Positions 48,018 through 60,375 of a stretch of DNA of 64,000 nt are shown here, piece after piece. Within the stretch, counting starts at the first letter, position 1. Each line of letters starts with the position of its first letter. The stretch spans positions 377,501 to 441,500 of the forward strand of contig CM062197.1 in NCBI GenBank assembly GCA_031216445.1. The letters are read 5' to 3'. The stretch comes from Lateolabrax maculatus. Taxonomy: Eukaryota; Chordata; Actinopteri; Acropomatiformes; Lateolabracidae. A program made the position numbers and the translations under genes. The notes below the pieces were generated by a model. That model did not search any database. It was not told the origin of the DNA and saw only the letters and a program-made list of their open reading frames with translations.

Positions 48018-48139
48018 TATAAATGAAGAGGAGTCCTTCTGTTCTGCCTCACACCAACCAGCTCTCAGCTGCTCTGCTTCTGCTCCTGCTCTTCATCACA
48101 GAGTCTCCTCCTCCTCCTCCTCCTCCTCCGACTCTACAG
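48018..48139 (+). promoter_or_regulatory. ins: Insulin TATA box and non-coding exon 1
   Basis: TATAAA at 48018-48023 predicts a start near 48048. Exon 1 would end at 48139 (TCTACAG/GTGAGT), spliced to the acceptor GTGTGCAG at 48473. A 5' UTR intron followed by a short leader before the ATG is the usual vertebrate insulin arrangement. Confidence 0.8.
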
Positions 48140-48485
48140 GTGAGTTGTTCTCCTCTTCCTCCTCTAGCTACTCCTTCATGTCTTCATCCAGATCTTGAGG
48201 TGAGCATCTTCCTCCTCCTCCTCCTCCTGCTCTCCTCTCTCCCTCCTCTGTACGTTCATCACCTCCTTTACTCGTTTCCCGTCCATATATGTATTTTTTT
48301 TATTATTCTTATTTCTAGCAGGAGTTATTGATGAATGAGATGTCCTGATCAGGTGTGATCAGGCTGATTGATGAAGCTTTTGTCTTGGCCACAGAAGATA
48401 AATGAAAGGGGCGTGTCCACTTTAATAACGGACCTTCATCCAATCATGTAAAACCTTGAGTATGTGTGTGCAGCTCTCCTCCATC

Positions 48486-48912
48486 ATGGCGGCTCTGTGG
48501 CTCCAGTCTGTCTCCCTGCTGGTCTTGCTGATCGTCTCGTGGTCGGGGTCCCAGGCCGTGGCACCCCCGCAGCACCTGTGTGGCTCTCACCTGGTCGACG
48601 CCCTCTACCTGGTCTGTGGGGACAGAGGCTTCTTCTACAACCCCAAGAGAGACGTGGACCCTCTGATGGGTGAGACCATCTGAAAACCTCCTCACCAAAC
48701 AGACCACATGTTCAAAAAGCATGTGTGAAAATGTGTTTGTCCCGCCAGGTTTCCTCCCCCCCAAGGCGGGCGGCGCTGCGGCGGGCGGCGAGAACGAGGT
48801 GGCAGAGTTCGCCTTCAAGGACCAGATGGAAATGATGGTGAAGCGGGGCATCGTGGAGCAGTGCTGCCACAAGCCCTGCAACATCTTCGACCTGCAGAAC
48901 TACTGCAACTGA
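48486..48912 (+). CDS. ins: Preproinsulin
   Basis: Two coding exons, 48486-48669 and 48749-48912, join in phase 1 within the C-peptide, giving 115 aa. The signal peptide is MAALWLQSVSLLVLLIVSWS followed by GSQA. The B chain starts VAPPQHLCGSHLVDALYLVC and continues GDRGFFYNPK; both processing sites are Lys-Arg. The C-peptide includes DVDPLMGFLPPKAGG and EFAFKDQMEMMV. The A chain is GIVEQCCHKPCNIFDLQNYC plus N, 21 residues. All six cysteines are in place. The secreted hormone acts through the insulin receptor to control glucose and growth and is made in islet (Brockmann body) beta cells. The ATG chosen gives a normal signal peptide and lies 13 bases after the exon 2 acceptor. Teleosts may carry two insulin genes; this sequence resembles the main pancreatic one. 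Confidence 0.98.
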
Positions 48913-49008
48913 GCAGCGCCTCGCATGCCCCCCACCCCCCCGACCCCCGTGCACCGCTCTCTGACAAACCAACGGCTGAGAAATGGATGAAATTATTTTT
49001 CCTAAAAA

Positions 49009-49014
49009 AATAAA
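49009..49014 (+). terminator. ins: Insulin polyadenylation signal (AATAAA)
   Basis: AATAAA lies 97 bases after the insulin stop. Confidence 0.85.
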
Positions 49015-49734
49015 GTTTTGTGAATTGAAAGAATCAAGATGCAATTTTCATTATTTCCATGAGTTCAATTAACTGACTGCAGTTTACAGTGCAGCCAAAC
49101 AAACTGGTGTTGTCCATCTGATCGGATGCTGCACACACAGCCAGTAGCTCTGAATAACCCAAACTCCATCACCTGGAAGTCTTAGTGAACTATTTTGTAA
49201 TACTGTGAAGTTATTACGAGTTCCCTCACACATGGAAAATCAAAAACTGAAAACAAAACAGAAATGCCTGAGATATTTCTCTGAATGTGGTATTTCAAAG
49301 TTGTGACATCTCTGGATCAATTCAAATTATTTTAAACTGTATTAGAAGCACACACCAAATTCATAATTTCCTTTTATTATCTATTTTTCCTTATTTCCCA
49401 AAATGATTATGATTCATAAATGCTGTGATGTTATTCTCACATCTGCCACCAGGGGGCAGCAACCCCACTGTGACAACAGCAACAGCAGAGGAGGAAGAAG
49501 AACTCAGGTTCTCCACTGCAGTAAAAGTACTAAAACTCTGTAGAAAGTACTGCAGTGAAACTGTTCCTCAGTAAAAGTCTGTGAGTATAATCAGTAACAT
49601 GTAGTTAAAGTATTTCCACAGTAAAATGTCCCTGTGCCTGTTGTACTATTATATATTCTATCATTAGATTATTATTCCTCATCATTCATGGAAAAGCAGG
49701 ATTTTACTGTTGGAGCTCATTTTGAACTGTTTTG
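49015..49734. other. Intergenic between insulin and inverted repeat 2
   Basis: AT-rich. From about 49500 it turns into AGTAAAAGTACTAA-type dispersed repeat that leads into the inverted-repeat arm. No gene seen. Confidence 0.5.
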
Positions 49735-50510
49735 TATCGGACTGCAGCTGATGATTATTTTCATTCTGGATCCATCTGCTGATTATTTTCTCCATTGATC
49801 CATTGATCGTTTGCTTTGTAACAATAGTGAAAATAGTGAGAAATGGCGTCACGATGAGCCAGAGCCCAAAGTGACACCTTCACAATGCTTGTTGTGTCCA
49901 ACCAACAGTCCAAAGCTCAACATTATTAAAACACATTCACATGATTCAAATCATTCAAAGGAAAAGCAGCAAATCTTCACATCTGAGAAGCTGCAGCCAG
50001 GAAATGATTTTACAGGAAAAATGAGTCCAACCATCATCACAAGAGTTCAGCTTCATGTTCTGTCAGTCCACTCACTGATTAATGACTGATGCTGTCAGCT
50101 GGACAAACTGTTGGAGTTTCATTTAGAACCAAACTTCAGATTTTATAAACTCTTCATGTGTAAAAATCTGAATCTGTAAAGGAACTAAAGCTGTCAGATA
50201 AATGTGGTGGAGTAAAAAGTAGAATATTCACTCTGGGATGAGGAGGAGGAGGAGGAGGAGGAAGTAAAGTACAAAAACCTGGACTATGTGCAGTAGTTGA
50301 TTCTGTGGATTATTGGATGATTTCCCTCCGACAGTCTTCACAGATAGTGTATTTTATAAACAGGTTTTTGTATTTGTGTCCACTGGTTCCTCTGTTGAAA
50401 GGTGACACCTGCTGTGTGACACGGCCCTGCCCGGCGGGGCGGGGTCAGGTGTCCCTTTGTTTCCCTCCTCCATGGCTCCGCTGTGAAGTCACAGACTCAC
50501 CTGTCGATGC
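49735..50510 (-). repeat. Inverted repeat 2, right arm (776 bp)
   Basis: Reverse complement of 40018-40802. It ends 137 bases before the nipal4 start codon, so its GC-rich outer part is probably nipal4 promoter sequence. Confidence 0.95.
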
Positions 50511-50536
50511 GTCGTGTCGATGTGCGCAGGTGATTC

Positions 50537-50636
50537 ACGGGCTCAGCGGACAGGTGAACCGGGAGCAGCTGGGGCCCGGGTTGTTGACGGGCTCAGCGGA
50601 CAGGTGAACCGGGAGCAGCTGGGGCCCGGGTTGTTC
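50537..50636 (+). repeat. nipal4: 50-bp tandem duplication upstream of nipal4
   Basis: Two adjacent, essentially identical copies (ACGGGCTCAGCGGACAGGTG and GAACCGGGAGCAGCTGGGGC within each) end 12 bases before the nipal4 ATG, in the presumed 5' UTR. Confidence 0.95.
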
Positions 50637-50647
50637 TGAGAAGCACG

Positions 50648-52914
50648 ATGCGGGATGTTCACCTGGACAACGAGACGTGCAGGAACGGTAAGGGGTTCGG
50701 GGTTCGGGTCTCGGGTCCTGCTGTTCGAGCTCCTTCTAGTTTATTCTTCCTCTTGTTCTGGGGCTCCACTGCGTTTATCTCAGAACCTGCAGCTACACTG
50801 ACGATGCTGCTTTAGAGTACCACACTACAATATTATAACATATAGATAGATAGATAGATAGAGCACCTACAGAGGAGGACTTTTACTTTGATAATCCATC
50901 AGGCTACTTGTGTACTTAGACTGGATTAAAGTTTTGGATGCAGGACTTTCACTCTGTGCATATTTTCATACTTTTTAGAGGTGAACTAACAATTTTCATT
51001 ATCAAGTAATTTGAGGATTTCCTTGATTAATAGATTCATTGTTTGATCCATAAAATGCCAGAAAAAGGAAGAAAACTGCCCATAACATGCCCATTATTAA
51101 TTGAATGACATTTTTTTCCAGATTCTATTTAGACTTCCCATTATACAGTAAATACAATCATATACAAGATCTACATCAGCTGACATCCCCCGTCAACAAA
51201 GCAAAGACAGGTTCTAAACATGAACACACATTTAGTCCATTTACATTAATAAAACAACCATGTATCTTTATATCTGCTCAACTTCAATCAAATACGTGAA
51301 TATAAATGAAATATAAATATAAAGAAACATAAATATCCAACCACCAAAAAACAGAAAATATTCACAGCTGAGATGCTGGAATCGTTTTGGCAGTTTTGCC
51401 GTCTAATCGATCCATCAAACAAACGTCTTTAAACCAGAGGAAAAGGATGTTCCTGCAGTCTCCCAGTGATCAGTGAGGGTTCACTGCAGACAGAAGCTGC
51501 TGTCTGCTGGTTCTCTCTGTGATGGACACACCTGACTACAGGGACACTGATACAGGAGGAAGAAAACACCTTGAGCCCACAGCTGACTCACTGAATCCAT
51601 GGCAACATTATACTTCCTGTTTACAGCCCTCAAGGCATTGTGGGAACTGTAGTTCCAAACCTTAGAGCATGATTATCCCCCAGACACAAGTAAGACAAAG
51701 AATGAAAGTTGTTGTGGGGCCACAGTTGGAGACAGATCAGCTCATGAAGATGTGCTAGTCAACATATTAATGAAGTTAAACTAATGGAGTTAAACACCCA
51801 GTGTTTAACGTCACTGAGGTTCCAGAAATAAAAATAATGCTTTATTTTTTATTGGAAAGAACAATGATTTGGTGCTAATGATGGGAAAAGAAATGTTATA
51901 TAAAAATAAATATTCATCCATGATTCATTTGTTATGAGAAACTTTATCCTCCACGATTGTTCAGTTGATGCTTTCTGCATGAACACGTGACTGAACTGAA
52001 TCTGACCTGTTAATTACAACCAAATGACTTCAGGAAACTTCAGCAAATTATTAGTAAATGGTCAGAAATTAAGGAGCCATAAATAAAACATAGTTTTATA
52101 ATGAAACTCCTCTTCCTTGTATATCTTGTGAGGGTCATGTGACCTCTGACTTTCACCTTCCTCTATCGATATTAAAGTGTTTGTTACATCTGACACGGAA
52201 ACAGTGTTTTTTGTTTCTGAGTCATGTGAACTGCAGCACAGTCACTGTTACTCTGTTATAACCGCCTGTGTGTACTGAGGCCTCACTGTTGACAGGGTAA
52301 ATATTAAATCTCCTCTCCTCATGTTACTCTAATCTGCACAGTGGACAAACCAGTCTTACACAACCTTGCACTGCTCACACAAAAACCCCAGTCAGAAAAC
52401 ACCTGATTTTAAATGCTGAAGCTTTCAGCCTCTCGTGACTCTGTATTCTGTATCTCTCTATTTATTGGTGTTATTTGTCTGCCATGGTTGTAGTTCTGTG
52501 GAACAAGCATCAGATCCTTTACTTCAGTAAAAGCACCAATAGCAGTACTAGTAGTACTGGTACTAGGCCAGCATGCTCCATGTTAAATACACAAGACAAC
52601 AAATATTTCAGGACTTCTGCCTCTTGCTGCTACAAAGACATTTTGGCCATTAAAACGTATGATGTTTCCAGCCCTCACTGTCATATATGTGTATCCATGT
52701 AGTTTCTGGGACTCTGTTTCGGAGGTTTAAACAGTCCCAGAATATGAAAGCTGACTCTGGTGGTCTGCATGTGTCTCTGCAGGGTCTGTGGTCCGGCTGT
52801 GGTGCGGCTCTCAGTCGGCCGTGTGTTTGGTGTCCAGAGATGAACCGCTGTTCAACACACACCTGGACAACAGCACTCACACAACAGGTACACTCACACT
52901 CTCTCGCACACACA

Positions 52915-52946
<32 letters not shown>

Positions 52947-53498
52947 CCCACACACACTCACGCTCTCTCACACTCAAACACACACGTCGGGTTATAAAAC
53001 CTGTTTCACCTTTATAGACAGTAGGTAGTGTCAGAGAGCGTGCAGTCATATGAGGCGCCAAAACGGACAAAAGCCGACTGAAAACGAAGGAAACGAATGC
53101 ACGTGAGCGATTGTTTGGTTGTTTGGGTGCGAGAGAGGATGAGGGGGTGCACTTCTATCAGGCTGATTACAGATTAAAGGTATAAAAAGGAAAAAGTAAA
53201 GATAAAAACAGGAACCAGCTACAAAATGTTAATGTATCAGTTCTAAAAGGACCATGCGATATGTTTTAGAGCACAGCACTCTGAAAGGGTTCATAAAGTA
53301 GTTCAACATGCAGATAACTAACCTAACACGTGTTTGTTTTGTCCAAAAGCTAAAGATGTTCAACTCACCATCATATAAGACTGAAAGAAACATTTGGAAA
53401 CAATTTGGAAATTTTTATTATTTTAAGCAAAAGTGCAAGAAATGTCTTGCTGTCTAATCTCCTGTTGATCAGTTAATGGAATAATATATTCAGCTCTA

Positions 53499-53569
<71 letters not shown>

Positions 53570-56043
53570 GTAGTTGTACACGTATATCAGCTGGAGCTGA
53601 TTCAGTTTGTAAAACCCTCACAGGTTCTTAACAGTTCAGGTTGAAACTAAAGGTTTCGACCCACAACAACTGACTGGACCTTTAGAAATCATTAAAAACA
53701 GTCATGCTGCTACAAACAGAACAAAGTGTGACGAGAGACCAGAGGAAAGACTTTCCAAACTTCCTCAGTTGGGCAGAACAACAGCCACACAATGTGTTAT
53801 TGTTTCGTACTTTTAAATGAATAATGAGGTTAAAGTTGCTGCAACCTTTTCATTCATCTTTCCCCATTTCAACAAAGGAATCAGAGCAGTTCATGTGAAT
53901 GAAGGTTGATATTTGATATGTGTGTCAGATCCTCTGCATGTAGTGTAATAGTGTGGACGTCCTGCTTCTATGGAGGGAATATGGAATAATATAGAAAAGG
54001 ATATGAATATGGAAAAGATCAGAGCATGTTTCAAGGCTTCAGGATAACCAACAGGACAGCAGCGAATACAGAAGGCTGGCTACAGCAAAGAGGGAACGAC
54101 GTGTCAACAGTCGCTGAGTGGGAGTCATTGTGTTCATTATATCAGGAGGGCACATCGTGTGTAACATGAAGTTCAGCAGAGCAAACCGGCTGATTCATCA
54201 CATACTCTTCAAAATCTTTCAATGCAATTTCATTATAATAATTCATAATTATAATTCCTTATTCTGTCTTCAAATCAAAAATGTATTATCATTATAAAAG
54301 TGTTTTAAATTTGACTTCAGTCAGTGCACATAACTTCAACTGTAACATAACTTTTACTGCAGTGAAACTGTGAAAATACTCCACTACAAGCAAAAGTCCT
54401 GCTTTCAAAACCCACTTATGTAAAAGTATTTAAGTATAATCAGCTTCATGTAGTTAAAGCATGGATCATAAAGACCTGGATACAGCGTTGGAGACCGGGC
54501 CTCGTTCATTTGAAGTTGCTCAGTGGCGCATGAAGCAAACATCCGGGTAGTCAGGATGCGGAAGTTTCAGATTTTCCCGCTCTGTTGGGCCCATAGAGCA
54601 TGCGCACTAGCGTTTCCGTAAGCCCCGCCCCCCAGCGGCTCACATGACCGGCAGTCTAAAGAACTTCTGGATCCAGCTGTTAGTGAACTTTACAACTTTT
54701 AGGACTTAATGATTTAAATAAGGGCTGTTAAAGTGTTAGAACTGGGAAGTTGATGTACCTCAAAAAAAAAAAAATCCACTGAGTTACAGACATCTCTTTC
54801 TCAATGTGAGTCAATGGAAAAAAGTCTTCTTGGGCCCAGTGGCGTCACGTGACGGACCCGGAAGTTGTGATTCCACCGTTTGGCTGTTATGTCAAATTGG
54901 CTTCAAAGTGTGGCGCACTTCCTGGCGGCTTGAGTTAAAGTCCTCCTGCTGCAGTAAAGAGTTCCTGTCAGTGTTTTATTATCTCTGATGTTTCTGGATT
55001 AATATTCCTGCTGCATTCATGTGTCTGTTGCATTTTACTGCTGTAGATGTTTCAGGTTGAGCTCATTTAACTCATTTATATCCTGTTGGGTAGTTTAATC
55101 TGCAGCAATGCATCATGGTCTTTAAGATCATCAGGTGTTTGTAGCGTTGCCATCCTGTGAGAACCTCGTATCTCTAAAAAGTCGACAGAAAAACAGCCTG
55201 TTTCCAGTTCTGTGACGATGCTTTTTCCAGCTGATCCCAGAGGGTTTGAAACAGTTTATTGAGCTTAAAGCTGCAGTAAGGTTCGATATCAGGACGACTG
55301 CAGTCAGAGTGCACACAGGTAGGCGGGTACGTAGGTTGTCCAGTCATTTCGTCCAGGCCAAATGAAAAGAGAATTTTTGTAAAGAGAATTTCAACAAATA
55401 ACACAAAGTGCTTCTCAGATAACTTGCTCACCTGGCCCATAAATGAACACAAATACTGAACATGTGATTGGTTAATGTTGTTATCATGAGTTCAGTAAAT
55501 TCTTCAAACACAGTTGTTAAACACACACCCTGATGAGCACACACTCAGTGACTGAATGTTGGTCTCCAGGTGTGCGGTCAACCTACAACCAGTGGCTGGG
55601 CCTGACTCTGGCCCTGCTGTCCGCCGTCCTGATTGGTGGGAGCGTCATTCTGAAGAAGAAAGCTCTCCTCCGATTGGCCAACAGCGGTCTCACCAGAGCA
55701 GGTGAGCCGAGCTGGAAGTCTGAATGTTGCTGATTTGATTTGAGCATTTTCACTTGGTGTCTGTAGTTACACATTGACACTCTGTGATGTTTGTATTTGT
55801 ATGATGCAAAATCTGCTTTTTTCTTCAGATCTGAACAATTTAGTCTCATTTGTTTAGTTGTCACTATCACTTATCATGTCATTTCCCTAATTTCAGCAAC
55901 AGGGATTCAACAGCTGTTTCATCTGACTGTAAATATGTTTGACAAAAGAATGAGACCAACTGTTCACTGTGAGACTGTTTTTCTGCAGGAAGGTTCTTGT
56001 TTATTTAAGACTTTATTATCCTGAAATAATGATTTAGATATCA

Positions 56044-56079
<36 letters not shown>

Positions 56080-59000
56080 GTGATGGAGGTCATGGCTACC
56101 TGAAGGACTGGCTGTGGTGGGGGGGCCTGTTAACCAGTAAGACTTTTATTTCTATCTGAATTTTGAATCCACAGCTGTGCCAGTCTGACTGAATATAATC
56201 ACAGGGAGAATCAGACATTTCTGGCTTTGCTACTCATGTGAGAAGATGGATATCAGCTTCATCTCTGTCTGTCTTTCTTTAGTTGTGAGCAGCTACTTAA
56301 TGTTAGTTTGGTTTTCTTTGTTTTTTCAGCAGACATGGAAATCAACAGTGTTACAGCAGGTGAAATCACCCTGTCATTATTATGTAAAGCCTATTTGTAC
56401 TCGAACAACGGTCCCCATGTAGAGCAGTCAGTCGGTATCAAAGTAGACAACAAGAATACGGTTGAATTGCTGTAGAATATGTTCAAACACATCCCGAACC
56501 TCCTTTTTCACAAGCCACATGTCGTCCCTACATTCTGACACTAAATAATTTTTTCAGAGACAAATCAGGAGAAAATTAACTTAGTATGAGGCCGGTTTCT
56601 GTTCTCAGCAACATCTGGCTGCTGGTCGGTCTGGTTTCACCGCAGCACTGCCGACGTCGCTTTCCAAACAGAAATGTAAAAGGGACTTACACATGAAACC
56701 ATGACTTAGAGGTTAAAACTTGTGTTTCTGTGTTTGATAAATCATCCGCACGGCGTTCACAACACTTCCAAATGAGGTGGGGGGCAGGCCCCGCCCACTT
56801 AGGAGACAGGAAGTGATCAGCGTTTCATATCATTGGCGCAGTGTGTAGTGTGTATCTTCAGTTATAGAGCATCTCTGCATGTAGTTCGGCAGCGTTATCA
56901 ATGCTTCCAGCTGCCGGCTCTTAGTGTGGCGTGTTAGCTGACAGATCTCATCTGAGTACAATTTAAATGCATTTTAAAGAATTTTCCTGTTTTAAAATGC
57001 TTTGGCATAAATGTGTATTCCTGTCTTGAGGCTAGCAGTTTCCTCCTGCTTCTAGTCTTTGTGCTAAGCTAGGCTAAAGCCATGCTGGACCTGTGAAACT
57101 GAGATCTGTCCTCTCATTTGACTCCAGAGAAGACAGACAGCTGTTGGATGTAGAAGATGTGTTTGTGGTGGACCCGGTTTAACCGGTGCTCTGTCTCCAC
57201 AGTGGGAGCAGGAGAGGTGTGTAACTTTGCCGCCTACATGTTTGCTCCGGCCACGCTGGTGACTCCGCTGGGCGCTCTGAGTGTCCTCATCAGGTAGCCG
57301 TAGTTCTCAAAGTCCACTTTGACGACACAAACGTGTTGGAGAAGCAGACAGATGATTGTCTGATGACTCACTGTGAGTTTGTGTTTCAGTGCTGTTCTGT
57401 CCTCCCACCTGTTGGGGGAGGTGCTGAACGTGGTGGGGAAGCTCGGCTGTCTGCTGTGCGTGCTGGGAAGCATCTTGTTGGTTATCCACGCCCCACAGGA
57501 ACAGGAAGTGACATCACTACAGGACATGACCAACAAGCTGCTGGAGCCGGGTGAGAGGGGGTCAATACAGTCAGTGTGTGTACATGCAGTTCACCTGGTT
57601 TCTGACAGCTTCCTGCGGTGTCCTGATGTCTCACTGTACCTTGAGACTGGAGATAAACTCATACAAAGTGTCTGTTAAATGTTGCTGCCCGTCGTTCCCA
57701 ACAACATTATTATGGACGTCTTTACTGAATCATGACTTCCACTGAAGATACCTCAAGAATACTTTCAATACCGCGAAGGTAAACACCATTTTCTACAAAA
57801 CCCCTTTTCAATTAGAGCCTGCGTCTTCAAATGTTAAACATCTTCCAAACACAAGCAGCCGTACAAGAACCTGTAAATAGGAAAAATCTAAATAAAATTC
57901 ATTCTGAAGTTTTTAAAGTCTCTGAAGCTCATTTTTTACATGTCTGAACATGTCGACCTTTCTGTTTACACCGTCCTCACACGCCTCTCCACTGGCAGGG
58001 GAGCCAGGCTAGCAGTTTCCCTCTGTTTCCAGTCTTTATGCTAAGCTAAGCGGACCGGCTGCTGGTTATACTGTACAGACATGAGAGTGGTGTCAATCTT
58101 AACATCTAACTGCTCTAACTCCAAAATATGGAAGTAGGAGGTAGTAATAGAAACCAGGTCAACACATTCAAACTGTACAGCAGCTGAAATGTGACTCAAA
58201 CTCCTGTACTTGTATATATTAATGCTGTGGGTTCATTGAGGAGGGACGTACATTCCTATTTTTCGGTGTATTTTGTGTGTTTTCAGTAATGACGGCTGTG
58301 TGAATGTGTGTTAGGTTTCCTGGCGTACATGTCGGCGGTGTTGGTGCTGTGTGCGGTGCTCATGCTGTACTTCTCTCCTCGAGTCGGTCACTCCAACATC
58401 CTCGTCTACATCAGCATCTGCTCGCTGCTCGGAGCCTTCACCGTCTCCTCTGTGAAGGGCCTCGCCATCGCCATCAACACCGGTGAGAGGCAACATATTG
58501 CAGAATAGAGAATACAGGTTTTATGTGCTGACGAAGAACAGGTGGAATTACAGACAAACAGAAACTGATGCTTCTGCCACCAACTCTTCAGTTCTTCCAG
58601 GATGAACAAAAGCAAAGAATAAAAACGGTGGAAACAGACAAAGAAACAACACATTAGGCCCCATGCAGGAACATTTCTGTATTTCTCGTACTTTTGTCCG
58701 TGAGGATACAGCTAACAATGACAAGTTTTCAGACCTTTTTTTAAACTGTCCATCTGACATGTTCGTCCGCCTTTAACACTCATTTTACTCTGTGTTTTCT
58801 CTGTCTAGTGTTTTATGATATTTCTGTGCTTGCAAGTCCTCTCACCTGGATCCTGCTGCTCACTCTCATCGTCTCCATAGTAGCACAGGTACGTTTAAAG
58901 TGTCCCCTCCTTATAGCAAGTGTGTGTCTGAATGACATTCTGACATCAGCCAGCAGCACTGAGCTGTGTGAGACGGAGCTGTACTCAAACACTAGACTAG

Positions 59001-60375
59001 ACATCACAGGTAGAATCAGAGCAGACACAAGTGTTTTTCTACCATAAAAGTGAAGGCCAGAGTTTTCAAAGAGCTCCAGCCGTTAGAGCAGCGCGTTCTC
59101 AGCTGTCCGTGTGTGGCTGCCTGCAGGTGAACTACCTGAACAAGTCTCTGGACACCTTCAACACCCTGCTGGTCTACCCCATCTACTACGTCCTCTTCAC
59201 CTCCGTGGTTCTGTCCACCTCCATCATCCTCTTCCAGGAGTGGAGGAGCATGGCGGCCGTGGACGTGGTCACGACACTGGGAGCCTTCCTCGTCATCGTG
59301 GTGGGCGTGGCCATGCTCCACCTCTTCAGAGAGCTGCAGGTTGGTGCTCCCTCTCCGCCACATTTCTGTGCTTTTGTGGCTACTCTTTAGATCCAGACTG
59401 TTGACGTTTGTGACCAAAAGGTCAAAATTCATACTTCAGTTCAGGACGTTTGAAATGAAAGCTGCTCTGTCCTGGAGCTCAGTTACTCACCAAAACTTGT
59501 CAGATGCATTTCCGTCATCAGACATTTGCAAAGCAATTTTTGGACATTTAGAAACTTTTTTGCATTGTTTACACCCATGTGTGCTTCTTCCCTGGCTTTG
59601 TTGGTTCACTGCTGCATATCCACCTGTGGATCAGTGTCGAACCACTGGCTGAACTGTGGAAAAGCTCAGTACAGCTTCACAGAGCTGCAGCACAGCGGCA
59701 GACTCTTAGTCGGTTAAATCCCTTACCACCTGTATGGAAAAAAACAATATTAAGCATGTTAAAATACTAAATGTGAGCATGTTAGTGTGCTAAGTTTAGA
59801 GTTAAACTCAAGCAGCCCTGAGAAACTGTGATCAGACTTTATATATCATAGCATTTCTGCTACGGCTGGGCATTCATTTGGTATCAGCATATATTTTCTC
59901 TCCATATAACTGTCATGTCACACAAAGGTTCAACGTCCAGTTAAAGCTGGTACAGCAGCACATTAATGCCCCAGATTTTTAAAATGACATGTTCAACCAT
60001 CACATATGGCAGAATCATTTGGGGTCCACAGACTTTTGGCCATGTATCACAGCCAACATAGAAAGAAACAGGAAACGGGTATTGGTGACACGTAGATGTG
60101 ATACTATAAGATGTGACGATACGAATAAAACGGGACCTAATGTCTTGCAGGTGACGATGAAGCAGCTGACCAATCAGCTGTCTCAGCCGCAGGAGAGGGA
60201 GGGGCTTGCAGAGGAGGTTTCGGCCAATGGACAAGCAGTAGGAGGAGGTGGAGGAGGAGGAGGAGGAGGAAGGAGGAATAAAAAAGAGGATAAATACGGA
60301 CTGATGGACAACATGGTGATAGAGAGTCTTCCTCCTATGAGAGAGGAGGGACCGAGAGTCTTCATCATCAGCTGA
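50648..60375 (+). CDS. nipal4: NIPA-like domain protein 4 (ichthyin), predicted magnesium transporter
   Basis: Ten exons in phase: 50648-50687, 52783-52887, 55570-55701, 56080-56136, 57203-57293, 57390-57550, 58315-58482, 58809-58888, 59127-59339, 60151-60375, giving 423 aa. Exons 1-2 form an extracellular N-terminus with CRNGS, WCGSQSAVC and NST. The NIPA domain follows, with about nine membrane segments: LTLALLSAVLIGGSVILKKK, GEVCNFAAYMFAPATLVTPL, GALSVLIS, LNVVGKLGCLLCVLGSILLV, GHSNILVYISICSLLGAF, TLLVYPIYYVLFTSVVLSTS and AVDVVTTLGAFLVIVVGVAM. The cytoplasmic tail has a run of about ten Gly and ends PRVFIIS, like the human KVFIIHS ending. NIPA-family proteins transport Mg2+ and related ions; human NIPAL4 mutations cause ichthyosis through the skin lipid barrier. 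NIPAL1 is the nearest alternative, but the N-terminus favours NIPAL4. Confidence 0.92.
51455..51565. repeat. Dispersed repeat shared with 11810-11935
   Basis: Second copy, in nipal4 intron 1, of the GCTGCTGTCTGCTGGTTC..CAGGGACACTGATACAGGAG block. Confidence 0.75.
53502..53567. repeat. (TA)n microsatellite
   Basis: About 33 TA units in nipal4 intron 2. Confidence 0.97.
54355..55080 (+). repeat. Dispersed repeat, copy 2, split by an insertion
   Basis: Same family as 3655-3990. The two halves (54355-54459 and 54933-55080) are separated by the element at 54460-54932. Confidence 0.85.
54460..54932. mobile_element. Nested 473-bp insertion with 8-bp target duplication
   Basis: AGTTAAAG occurs on both sides (54452-54459 and 54933-54940), and removing the insert plus one copy restores the repeat consensus. 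The insert is GC-richer, has GTCACGTGACGGACCCGGAA near its right part, an internal A13 run and no open frame for a transposase. Eight-base duplications fit hAT elements, but the terminal inverted repeats are weak (CA only), so class is open. Confidence 0.8.
57037..57110. repeat. Fish MITE fragment (TATGCTAAGCTAAGC family), copy A
   Basis: In nipal4 intron 4: GCTAGCAGTTTCCTCC..CTAGTCTTTGTGCTAAGCTA. Related copies are at 58005 and 61455. Confidence 0.7.
58005..58090. repeat. Fish MITE fragment, copy B
   Basis: In nipal4 intron 6: GAGCCAGGCTAGCAGTTTCC, CAGTCTTTATGCTAAGCTAA and GTACAGACATGAGAGTGGTG. Confidence 0.75.

Noticed and set aside
57234..57536. Reverse-strand frames across nipal4 exons 5-6
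   Set aside because: Antisense shadows of the spliced nipal4 coding exons.
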